From: Chitinophagaceae bacterium
GTDB lineage: Bacteria; Bacteroidota; Bacteroidia; Chitinophagales; Chitinophagaceae
Assembly: GCA_947461495.1 (NCBI GenBank)
Contig: CANHLV010000068.1
Location: 1 to 7,975, forward strand
Direction: 5' to 3'
DNA: 7,975 bases
Position numbers and translations under genes: made by a program. Each line of letters begins with the position of its first letter. Position 1 is the stretch's first letter. The notes beneath the pieces were generated by a model that was given only the letters and a program-made list of their open reading frames with translations, was not told where the DNA came from and ran no database searches. Of the stretch, positions 1-7,297 are shown piece by piece.

Positions 1-1
1 A

Positions 2-382
2 CTTGGATTTTCAGCAGTTTCAATTACATTAACTGCTTGTTTGGGTGGATGCAAAAATGAGACACCTGCAGGGCCTACAGTAGACTTTACCATTGATATC
101 ACACAACCAGCCTATTCAGCATTGGCAAATGCAGGAGGTTATGTTTATGTAAATGGGGTAATTATTGCAAAAACAACAGCAGGAGTAATTATAGCTGTCG
201 CAGAAGCGTGTACTCATGAAGGTGCTAATGTTCAATACCAGAGTAATCAAAACAGATTTTATTGCCCAAGACATGGTGCAACATTTAGTAACACGGGTTC
301 AGTTACCAATGGACCTGCCTCAACCCCTTTAAAACAATACACTGTTACCGTTACAGGAAATATGGTAAGAGTTAATGGATGA
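2..382 (+). CDS. Rieske [2Fe-2S] domain lipoprotein, 5'-truncated by the window edge
   Basis: The reading frame is open to the left edge, so the start codon lies upstream; 126 residues are visible. A TTG at 41 is not the start, because it encodes the Leu of a lipobox. Visible residues 1-17 are the hydrophobic end of a signal peptide carrying two consecutive lipobox matches, LTAC (Cys13) and LGGC (Cys17), so this is an exported lipoprotein. The Rieske cluster ligands are clear: C70-x-H72, then 15 residues, then C88-x-x-H91 (CTHEG and CPRHGATF). The extra disulfide cysteines of bc1-type Rieske proteins are absent, as in small Rieske ferredoxin-like proteins. The C-terminal part (SNTGSV to MVRVNG) is the normal closing beta-sheet, so the 3' end is intact. 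The likely role is electron transfer in the periplasm or at a membrane surface; the partner is unknown. A Tat-type signal would fit cofactor insertion before export, but the twin-arginine region is outside the window. Confidence 0.9.
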   Translation, partial: LGFSAVSITLTACLGGCKNETPAGPTVDFTIDITQPAYSALANAGGYVYVNGVIIAKTTAGVIIAVAEACTHEGANVQYQSNQNRFYCPRHGATFSNTGSVTNGPASTPLKQYTVTVTGNMVRVNG

Positions 383-402
383 TATTGATGAAGTATATTT
401 TC

Positions 403-435
403 AAAGCTGTCTCAAAAAAGAGACAGCTTTTTTTT
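403..435 (+). terminator. Rho-independent terminator after the Rieske gene
   Basis: A perfect 11-bp stem (403-413 with 420-430, arms AAAGCTGTCTC and GAGACAGCTTT) closes a six-A loop. The run of T from 428 to 435 forms the U-tract. It begins 20 bp after the Rieske stop codon and separates that gene transcriptionally from the receptor gene that follows, which should therefore have its own promoter. Confidence 0.93.
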
Positions 436-470
436 AGACATTGTCATCGAAATGTCATTTTTTATTAGTC

Positions 471-490
471 TGGAATTAATGACAATTCCA
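471..490. promoter_or_regulatory. Candidate operator: palindrome upstream of the receptor gene
   Basis: TGGAATT (471-477) and AATTCCA (484-490) form a perfect 7-bp inverted repeat with a 6-bp spacer, 47 bp before the receptor ATG. No T-run follows, so it is not a terminator; its size suits a dimeric repressor or activator. Nearby, TGTCAT occurs at 442-447 and 453-458, exactly 11 bp apart, and again inverted at 479-484 inside the palindrome. A weak match to the Bacteroidota -7 element (TAnnTTTG) is GATATTTG at 516-523, with no convincing -33 box, so I do not annotate a promoter. The palindrome does not match the classical Fur box. The regulator is unknown. Confidence 0.3.
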
Positions 491-537
491 TGATAATTCT
501 CTGACTTCATGGATAGATATTTGCATCCAATTTTATC

Positions 538-2664
538 ATGAGGCGTGTTATTATTTTAATCTCCATTTTGTTCTGTTGCTCATCTGCTTTTTCACAAAAG
601 AAAAAAGTCAGATTTGATAATGATACACTGTCTGAAATAGTTATTACCTCCACGAGAACAGCAACTCAATTAGGTAATGTAACTGTTCCATATCAGATAA
701 TTAATAAGAAAAATATTGAACAAAGCGGTTCGCTCAGGTTAAAAGACATTCTTCAGGAGCAAACAGGATTATATATTACAAATGGTTTCGGTGCTGGCGT
801 TCAAATGCAAGGATTAAATCCTGATTACACTATAATTTTATTAAACGGAGAACCTTTGGTAGGAAGAACCGCCGGAGTATTGGACGTCAACAGAATCAGT
901 ATCAGTAATATTAAAAGAATTGAAATTGTAAAGGGGCCATCTTCCAGTCTATATGGATCCGAAGCAATGGCAGGAGTCATTAATATTATTACAGATACCT
1001 CATGTAAGAAAAGTATAGAAACAGGATTTAGGTATGGATTTGGCAACCCGGATAAAGGATGGATTCTACCTTTAAACAACGATGTTTTCAATAACTTAGA
1101 TTTTAATCTGAATATCAGTACAACAATTAAAAAAACTGGGTTACAATATTCTGGCAATGCTTATTATTTGGATGGCATTAGCTATAGACCATTTTCTACT
1201 ATAAAAGTACCTCAACCTATCTGGCGATTTACAAATCAATTCAGTCTTCACCATCCCTTTGGATCAAAAACAAAATTCGACCTGACCATACGAGATGGTT
1301 ATGATTACATCAAACAAGAATTCGCTGTAGCGAACAATGGATCAACTAGCAGTTCATACGGAAGAGAAGCCAATCATGATATAAATATCAATCCTGTTCT
1401 TACACACCAATTCAATTCTAGTATAAAATCTGCACTTCGGTTATATGCTACCATTTACAATGGCTCACAAATACTTCATTTCACAGATAAGCCTGACAGC
1501 GCATACACTGATCAGTTCAAACAGCATTTTTACAGAGTAGAAAATCAAACTGATATTCAATTAAAAAAAACCAGACTAACAATTGGAGCAGGATACAGTA
1601 TTGATGAAGCCCAATCAACTCGTTATGATAATATCGAAAATAAAAAACAAAATAATATTCAATTTGTATATGCTCAACAAGAATGGAACCCATATAAGAA
1701 ATTAATATTGATAACAGGAGTTCGTTATGATCATAATAAATTATTTGCTGCTGCATTGAGCCCGAAATTTTCATTCAGATACAAATTCAATAAATCAATT
1801 TCAATTTTAGGTTCAATTGGAAGAGGTTTCAAGGCTCCTGATTTCAGACAGTTATATTTAAATTTCACCAACAATGCAGCCGGAGGATATTCAGTTTTTG
1901 GTGCAGTTGACGCTGTTAAAATTATCAATGAAATGCAGGCGCAGGGTCTAATCAGCGAGATCAAAGAAGATTTCAACAGATTAACATCATTACAACCAGA
2001 ATTTTCAACAGGTATAAATCTGGGAACATCTTTATCAATAGGAAACAAAACAAAAATCAATATCAACCTTTTCAGAAATGATATTGAATCACTAATTGAT
2101 GTTAGACAAATTGCCACAAAATCAAATGGCGCACAGATTTTCAGTTATATCAATGTAAAAAATGCTTACACAGAAGGACTTGAAATCGAATGTAAATTCA
2201 AACTAAACAAGCAAATTGATTTCTCAACAGGATATCAATATTTGGCTACCGCAGACAAAGAAGATCTACAAAACATAAAGGCTGGAAAAGTATACACTAG
2301 AGATCCTGATGGCACTAGCAGATTATTGAATAAAAGCGAATACACCGGATTGCCTAATCGTAGCAAACACATGGGAAATTTTAAAATCAACTACGAACCT
2401 ACAACTAAATTTTATTCGACCGTAAGATTTACTTACAGATCCAAATGGTATATCGCAGATAGTGATGGAAACGGACTTTATAATTCTAATGACGAATCGG
2501 CAGATGGTTTTGTTTTGATAAATGCATCAGCAGGATTTACCATTAATAAGCAAATGAAATTTTATGGTGGTATAGACAATATGTTGAATCATCAAGACGC
2601 CAACTATCTGCCCAATTTACAAGGCAGAATGATCTACATGGGAATCAATTTTAAACTTAAATAA
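538..2664 (+). CDS. TonB-dependent outer-membrane receptor (HmuR/BtuB-like), paired with an HmuY lipoprotein
   Basis: This 708-residue outer-membrane receptor should import a ligand using TonB-ExbBD energy. Residues 1-19 are a Sec signal peptide ending AFS before Gln20. A TonB-box-like stretch (LSEIVITSTR, 31-40) follows directly, with no N-terminal carboxypeptidase-regulatory domain, unlike SusC-type receptors. The plug spans about 48-155, with LLNGEPLVGR at 101-110 and the signature VKGPSSSLYG at 131-140 leading into AGVINIIT. The barrel fills the rest and ends in a terminal strand (GRMIYMGINFKLK). FKAP at 431-434 and LQPE at 485-488 correspond to the FRAP and NPNL boxes of haem receptors, but the interval is long and has no histidine. 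The ATG at 538 is chosen because it gives a complete signal peptide. The HmuY-family gene starts 12 bp downstream, so the two are probably cotranscribed. Haem or another iron/tetrapyrrole ligand is the leading guess; the substrate is inferred from context. Confidence 0.93.
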   Translation: MRRVIILISILFCCSSAFSQKKKVRFDNDTLSEIVITSTRTATQLGNVTVPYQIINKKNIEQSGSLRLKDILQEQTGLYITNGFGAGVQMQGLNPDYTIILLNGEPLVGRTAGVLDVNRISISNIKRIEIVKGPSSSLYGSEAMAGVINIITDTSCKKSIETGFRYGFGNPDKGWILPLNNDVFNNLDFNLNISTTIKKTGLQYSGNAYYLDGISYRPFSTIKVPQPIWRFTNQFSLHHPFGSKTKFDLTIRDGYDYIKQEFAVANNGSTSSSYGREANHDININPVLTHQFNSSIKSALRLYATIYNGSQILHFTDKPDSAYTDQFKQHFYRVENQTDIQLKKTRLTIGAGYSIDEAQSTRYDNIENKKQNNIQFVYAQQEWNPYKKLILITGVRYDHNKLFAAALSPKFSFRYKFNKSISILGSIGRGFKAPDFRQLYLNFTNNAAGGYSVFGAVDAVKIINEMQAQGLISEIKEDFNRLTSLQPEFSTGINLGTSLSIGNKTKININLFRNDIESLIDVRQIATKSNGAQIFSYINVKNAYTEGLEIECKFKLNKQIDFSTGYQYLATADKEDLQNIKAGKVYTRDPDGTSRLLNKSEYTGLPNRSKHMGNFKINYEPTTKFYSTVRFTYRSKWYIADSDGNGLYNSNDESADGFVLINASAGFTINKQMKFYGGIDNMLNHQDANYLPNLQGRMIYMGINFKLK

Positions 2665-2676
2665 TAAATAAAAAAA

Positions 2677-3345
2677 ATGAAAACAATCCTTGCGACAGCA
2701 GCAATTGCATCAGCACTTATTTTCAGTGCTTGTAAAAAAGACACCCCTACTCCAGTAACACCTGTAGATCCTAATGCGTTTAATGTTTCAGTAAATGGAA
2801 AAATTGTAACTGTAAAAAATTTACCGGCAGATACTATTTTGGGCATTGGTGCTATGGGACCTTATGGTGCAGGCAAATACAGTTTCTTTAGTTTGGAAAC
2901 CAACTCTAAAATTTCAAGCAGCGATTCTGCAACTTCAAACTGGGATTTAGCTTTCGCTGGTAATACAATTAGAGTCAACAATGTTACTAGCGGACCCGGT
3001 AATGGTGGCGCATTTGTATATACAGGTACTTTTGATGGAATAAGTCAAGTACCCGCTGACTCTACTTTTAGAGTGGATAACGCTCCTGTCAGTTATGCCA
3101 TCACAAAAGGTTCCAGTAAAGGATGGTATACCTATGATGGACCAAACAATCTTATAACTGCAACTCCAGGAAGAGTATTGGTAATCAGAACTGCTAGCGG
3201 TAAATATGCTAAAGTTGAAATTTTAAATTATTATAAAGGAGGAGTAACTCCAGCCACAACGGCAACCGATAGCATTAAATCTTTTGATTCAAGATATTAC
3301 ACCTTCCGTTATACTTATCAAAGCAACGGTAGCACTACATTCTAA
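2677..3345 (+). CDS. hmuY: HmuY-family lipoprotein (haemophore-like)
   Basis: This is a 222-residue lipoprotein. The signal peptide is residues 1-18 and the lipobox FSAC places the acylated cysteine at 19, followed by a Lys-Lys-Asp and Thr/Pro-rich linker (20-32). The HmuY signature pattern is clear: NWDLAF at 89-93 and after, IRVNNVTSGPGNGGAF at 98-113, VLVIRTASGKYAKVEILNYY at 167-186, and a closing YYTFRYTYQSNGSTTF at 207-222. HmuY proteins are surface-exposed beta-rich lipoproteins that capture haem and pass it to a partner TonB receptor; here the receptor gene lies 12 bp upstream. The start follows an A-rich leader with a run of seven A including the ATG. Oddly, the whole protein has no histidine, and its only methionine after residue 1 is Met60, in the early domain. 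The known ligand pairs (His/His in P. gingivalis HmuY, Met/Met in some relatives) therefore cannot form. The family call is firm; haem as ligand is uncertain. Confidence 0.88.
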   Translation: MKTILATAAIASALIFSACKKDTPTPVTPVDPNAFNVSVNGKIVTVKNLPADTILGIGAMGPYGAGKYSFFSLETNSKISSSDSATSNWDLAFAGNTIRVNNVTSGPGNGGAFVYTGTFDGISQVPADSTFRVDNAPVSYAITKGSSKGWYTYDGPNNLITATPGRVLVIRTASGKYAKVEILNYYKGGVTPATTATDSIKSFDSRYYTFRYTYQSNGSTTF

Positions 3346-3364
3346 GTCGAAAATAACATACTAT

Positions 3365-3404
3365 AATGACAAAGCCGTAATGATTAATTTACGGCTTTGT
3401 CATT
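3365..3404. terminator. Bidirectional terminator between convergent genes
   Basis: A perfect 16-bp inverted repeat (3365-3380 with 3389-3404; core ACAAAGCCGTAA / TTACGGCTTTGT) has an 8-base loop. It begins 20 bp after the HmuY-family stop and ends 2 bp from the stop of the convergent AsmA-like gene, so it is placed to end transcription from both sides. Neither side has a long U-tract (ATTTATTAT on the plus side, TATAGTATG on the minus side), so termination may depend on the unusually long stem. The rest of the 61-bp gap holds nothing else visible. Confidence 0.75.
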
Positions 3405-3406
3405 TA

Positions 3407-6400
3407 TTATAAATCAACATCAGGTATATCAGGCACTTTCATTTTCTTTAATTTCTTGCGATATAATTTTTCAACCTTTTTATTCTTTTTAACTCCGGAA
3501 CTAGAAACGACTCCACTCAATCCTATCTTTAGCCAATAATTAGCAAAACCACGTTCCTTGTCCCTTTCAGCATAAACGATACCGATATTTTTTTTATTAT
3601 TTCGTTTCAGCAACAAATCATTTGCCACAAAATTGATTAATCTTGATTTCAGATTTTTTACTGAATCACTTCCTTTATTCAAATACTGAATTTTCAAATC
3701 ATTGTAATACATTTTCATTTTCCCATGAGACATATGCTCGCGACCAATTGCATTAACTCTAAGTGTATCCAAAGACCCCGAAATAATTCTCGCCGAAACC
3801 AATGGCTCTAAAATGGGATTCAAAATTTTAAAATCAAAAGGTCTGAAACGCAACCCATATGTAAACGAATGTAAAGAATCAGTAAATGATTCAGACAGCC
3901 TAAATCGAATCCTGGCGCTATCCATAAAATTACCGGTTATATATAGACGAAGACTGTCAGTTTGAGTATGATTGTGGTTTTTGAAGTTGTTTACAACCGC
4001 ATTTAAATTACTAAATCTAACCATTCCGGATTTATTAGTCTTTTCATTTAATTCTTCATACACAACTATGCCTTTATTTATATTTAACGAATCAATATTG
4101 AATTTAAAGTTGATATTTTTCATAAGTGCACTTGGCAAAGGTTTGTAAATACCTTTCTTAAATGGCTTTCTTTTATCTTTATAAATATACAAATTCGGAT
4201 GTGAAACATCTACAGAGGACGCAGCAAAAACAGAGTCCTTGAATAACTTAAGTAAATCAAAATTATTTACATTGATAAGACCTGTACTAAACAAAGGATA
4301 ATCTTTTTGGTATTCATTCATTTTTACGAAATCAAATTTTTCGGCTAATGGCTGAAAACCAAAACTATCAAGCCTAAGTTCTCTAGTTTTATTTATGAAA
4401 TTCAAATTCTGAATATGAAAACGACTTTGATTGTTTAATATATCAACAGAAGTATGTTGGATTGAAAAATCACGACTCGAAGATAATATCTCAAAGGGTG
4501 TAAGTCCTTTGCTATTGTTGATTTGTATAGAGGTTAGGGATGTATTATTTATACTTATTTTCTGTTTATGCAAACTATCCTTCTGTATGTTTAAATATAA
4601 AATTTTGGTTGATAAAGTGTCAATTAAAAAATTCCATTTCAACTTATTTTGATTGTTGCCTAATGTAAGACCTATATTCTTCACTGATAATTTCAAAGTT
4701 TCATCAGCAGGTTGTGATATGGAAAATTTCGGAGTCGTAAATTTCATATCCGAAAGTTGAATATTGCCATTTTTAATTTGAATATAATCATCTTTAACAA
4801 GAATATTATTTAAGCGAATCTTAGATTGTATTGTATTTAGTAATGGCTGAAATTTCTCTTCAAATGCAGCAGCATGAATTACAGGATTATTGACAACAAT
4901 GCTATTAATGTTAATTTCAGGAATCTTAGCGTTAACCTGATCCTTTGGCCTAATTTCATAGGCTTCATTAATCGAAAAAGAAACCGACGGTTCTTGCAAG
5001 ACGATATCATCCAAAACAAACTGCTTATTTATCAATTCATTTATATCTGTTGTGAAATCAACATTAGTGATATTTACTGCAATTCGTTTTTTGCCGCTGT
5101 CTGAATTCAAATACAGTCCTGTGATTGTTGAATTTTGCTTGTTTTGAAAATCCAATTGATTAATAACCAATCGCAAGCCTTTATTAGATAATGAAATTTT
5201 ATTGCCTTTTAAGTGTATGTTTTTAACATTAAATCTCCCATTCTCTTCAGATGCAAAATCAGCAACTTCTATTTTGGATAAAAAACCATTCGTTGAGAGT
5301 GAATTGTTTTTTATTTGAAAAACACTATTTTTTCCTTGAATTTTAGCGATCGTTAACAAAGGATTCGAATTTGATTTTTCAAGTTTTACCGACGAATTTG
5401 AAGAAAACGAAAATGTCGCTTTATCCCAACTCAAGGATGCAAAATCAAAATGATTTGTTGAAATTTCAGAAGGCTTAGAAACCACAAGGTTTTGAAAATA
5501 GGCATGAAAAGAATTTTTGTCATCATCTGTGAGTGCTTCATTAATTTGCAAAATACTTTTACTTCCGTTGTATTTCCCTTTTTTTAGTAAGATTTGATTG
5601 TGTTCAAGTGCAATTTTTGCTGATTCAAAATCTACAAAAACCGAAGCTGAAAGAAAATCATTGAGTGACTTGGATTGCAATAATCGATTCACTGGGATAC
5701 TGCAATTCAAATTTGTAAAACCTACTATCTTACCTCCTTGATTCAATTGAAATTGTGCGTTTCTGATTTTTAAATCCTTAACATCAGCATACTCAGTAAT
5801 TTTTGTAAAAGCCTCTATTACGGTCAATTTCTTTTTGTGACTATTAATAGTTTTATCAATAGTAAGATGTAAGTCAAGCATCGGATTAATCAATTCTATG
5901 TCATTGGCTACTATTTTCCGATTGGCCAACAAGTCAATCCAAGAAATACTATTAATAGCCAATGACGACATGCTGATCTCTTTAAATTCTCTCTTTTGTA
6001 TTTTCTTCAGAGGTGAAATTTTAAAATTTGAAAGAAAAACTTTATCATTTATAAAATGAATGCTGTCGAATTTTACGAGATAGTTACTATCTGGATCATA
6101 AGCCTTGTAACCAATCAAGCCCAAATCAAAACTCCCAACTTTTATGGTACTGTCGGGGTGATCGACCACCGATACATCGTGCATAGAGAAGTCAGTTCGT
6201 TCGATTTTATAATTTGAAATTTTTGCATCTGACATTGTCTGAATCTCAATGGCTGCGTTGTCGACACCAATATATTTAAGATTAAAATTTCCTAGTAGGT
6301 ATTTCATTACGATTGAAAAAGAATCTCTACTCATAGTAGAACGTACAATATTATTTGATTTTTTCCCCTTTACCGAAGTCTTTAATAATATTTTTGGCTG

Positions 6401-7261
6401 AATACAATATGCACTGTCTGCATCAAGTATGTTTTCCTTTGTTAATTTTTGAAAATCTACATTGGTAAATTTTAGCGTGTCGAAATACCCAGAAAACGAA
6501 TTAAAATCGCTTTCATTTTTTTTACTAAATACAAAGCAACTATCTAATTCAATTATTTTCCTGGCAGAATTTATTCTCAAGCGACTATAACTAATTTGTT
6601 GATTACCATTTGCCATTGTTATTTTTTGATGAGATGAATAAAACTTTATCCGATCAGAAAAAAAGAAACGATCATCTTTATTAAGACTTGAAGTTTTATG
6701 TAAATTATCTATCAAAAAATAAAAATCTGTGACTGCAACTTTTTTGCGATCAGGATGAACTTTATCTTCTATTGAAAATGCTCCGGAGTCAAGCAAACAA
6801 TATTTAATGCTCAACTTATCCAAAGCATTATTAAGTGAAGTATACACCTTTCCCATTTGTTGTGGTAAAGAAAACTTTTCTTTTTTTATTTCTTTCCACT
6901 GGATGACTGAAATTGAAGGTCTTTTGAAAGTGATAGAATCTATATACAATTTATGATGAAATAATAATGGCCGAATGCTTGCAAGCTCAAGAACCATTGT
7001 ATCTACTTTTATGTTATAAGTTGAAGTTTGATGTGTGGTATCAATAGTTAATATTTCCGCATGATCTATTATAATTCTTAATTCTCTGGGATTGAACTTG
7101 AGTTTTTTCATTTCAATCTTCATGGTTCCTTTTGTGTAGTAAGTCACAATTTCCTTGACTATCTTTTCGGCATTGGTAATAAAAATAAAATATGAAATAG
7201 TCACTAAGGCCACAATAGATAGGAAGCCGATAACAAATATTTTTATTATTTTTTTGATCAC
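3407..7261 (-). CDS. Giant AsmA/DUF748-like inner-membrane-anchored periplasmic protein
   Basis: This protein has 1284 residues. One transmembrane helix (about 5-28, after MIKK) is followed by a very long, beta-rich, apparently periplasmic region. Repeated short units of the type xxSIxFxxPxIxV run through it: IDSITFKRPSISV near residue 108, then DLKIRNAQFQL, NSIVVNNPVIHA and others. This is the AsmA/TamB/YhdP style. The C-terminal part matches what I know of Bacteroidota AsmA-like/DUF748 proteins: LNINKGIVVYEE (about 1059-1070), SGMVRFSNLNAVVNN (1078-1092), RPFDFKILNPILEPL then SGSLDTL (about 1140-1167), MKMYYNDLKIQYL (1182-1194) and a final FANYWLKIGLSGV with a basic tail. Relatives form hydrophobic grooves bridging the envelope and influence phospholipid traffic or outer-membrane assembly; that role is inferred here. 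The start is GTG, the only candidate ahead of the anchor helix; an in-frame TAA lies 24 bases upstream. It follows the membrane-protein gene by 36 bp, probably in one operon. Confidence 0.8.
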   Translation of the reverse strand: MIKKIIKIFVIGFLSIVALVTISYFIFITNAEKIVKEIVTYYTKGTMKIEMKKLKFNPRELRIIIDHAEILTIDTTHQTSTYNIKVDTMVLELASIRPLLFHHKLYIDSITFKRPSISVIQWKEIKKEKFSLPQQMGKVYTSLNNALDKLSIKYCLLDSGAFSIEDKVHPDRKKVAVTDFYFLIDNLHKTSSLNKDDRFFFSDRIKFYSSHQKITMANGNQQISYSRLRINSARKIIELDSCFVFSKKNESDFNSFSGYFDTLKFTNVDFQKLTKENILDADSAYCIQPKILLKTSVKGKKSNNIVRSTMSRDSFSIVMKYLLGNFNLKYIGVDNAAIEIQTMSDAKISNYKIERTDFSMHDVSVVDHPDSTIKVGSFDLGLIGYKAYDPDSNYLVKFDSIHFINDKVFLSNFKISPLKKIQKREFKEISMSSLAINSISWIDLLANRKIVANDIELINPMLDLHLTIDKTINSHKKKLTVIEAFTKITEYADVKDLKIRNAQFQLNQGGKIVGFTNLNCSIPVNRLLQSKSLNDFLSASVFVDFESAKIALEHNQILLKKGKYNGSKSILQINEALTDDDKNSFHAYFQNLVVSKPSEISTNHFDFASLSWDKATFSFSSNSSVKLEKSNSNPLLTIAKIQGKNSVFQIKNNSLSTNGFLSKIEVADFASEENGRFNVKNIHLKGNKISLSNKGLRLVINQLDFQNKQNSTITGLYLNSDSGKKRIAVNITNVDFTTDINELINKQFVLDDIVLQEPSVSFSINEAYEIRPKDQVNAKIPEININSIVVNNPVIHAAAFEEKFQPLLNTIQSKIRLNNILVKDDYIQIKNGNIQLSDMKFTTPKFSISQPADETLKLSVKNIGLTLGNNQNKLKWNFLIDTLSTKILYLNIQKDSLHKQKISINNTSLTSIQINNSKGLTPFEILSSSRDFSIQHTSVDILNNQSRFHIQNLNFINKTRELRLDSFGFQPLAEKFDFVKMNEYQKDYPLFSTGLINVNNFDLLKLFKDSVFAASSVDVSHPNLYIYKDKRKPFKKGIYKPLPSALMKNINFKFNIDSLNINKGIVVYEELNEKTNKSGMVRFSNLNAVVNNFKNHNHTQTDSLRLYITGNFMDSARIRFRLSESFTDSLHSFTYGLRFRPFDFKILNPILEPLVSARIISGSLDTLRVNAIGREHMSHGKMKMYYNDLKIQYLNKGSDSVKNLKSRLINFVANDLLLKRNNKKNIGIVYAERDKERGFANYWLKIGLSGVVSSSGVKKNKKVEKLYRKKLKKMKVPDIPDVDL

Positions 7262-7297
7262 TTTTAGTTTAGCTTTACTAGCCGATTAGAAAGATAA

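Noticed and set aside
41..43. TTG as the start of the Rieske gene
   Set aside because: The frame stays open upstream and encodes a signal peptide; the TTG codes for the leucine of the LGGC lipobox.
383..537. Riboswitch (for example cobalamin) upstream of the receptor
   Set aside because: About half of this 155-bp gap is terminator and its flank; the remainder is too short and shows no conserved riboswitch core. A BtuB-type receptor is therefore not supported by regulation.
825..2117. Three minus-strand open frames (825-1157, 1517-1774, 1731-2117) opposite the receptor gene
   Set aside because: They lie wholly inside the well-supported receptor gene, have no recognisable domains or leader sequences, and two overlap each other.
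2634..2846. Minus-strand open frame across the receptor/HmuY junction
   Set aside because: It covers the ends of two real genes in antisense; its composition is a shadow of the lipoprotein's signal and linker region.
4431..5104. Two plus-strand open frames (4431-4652, 4874-5104) inside the AsmA-like gene
   Set aside because: They are antisense to a continuous 1284-residue frame; low-complexity hydrophobic or Asn/Ile-rich translations are expected from AT-rich antisense.
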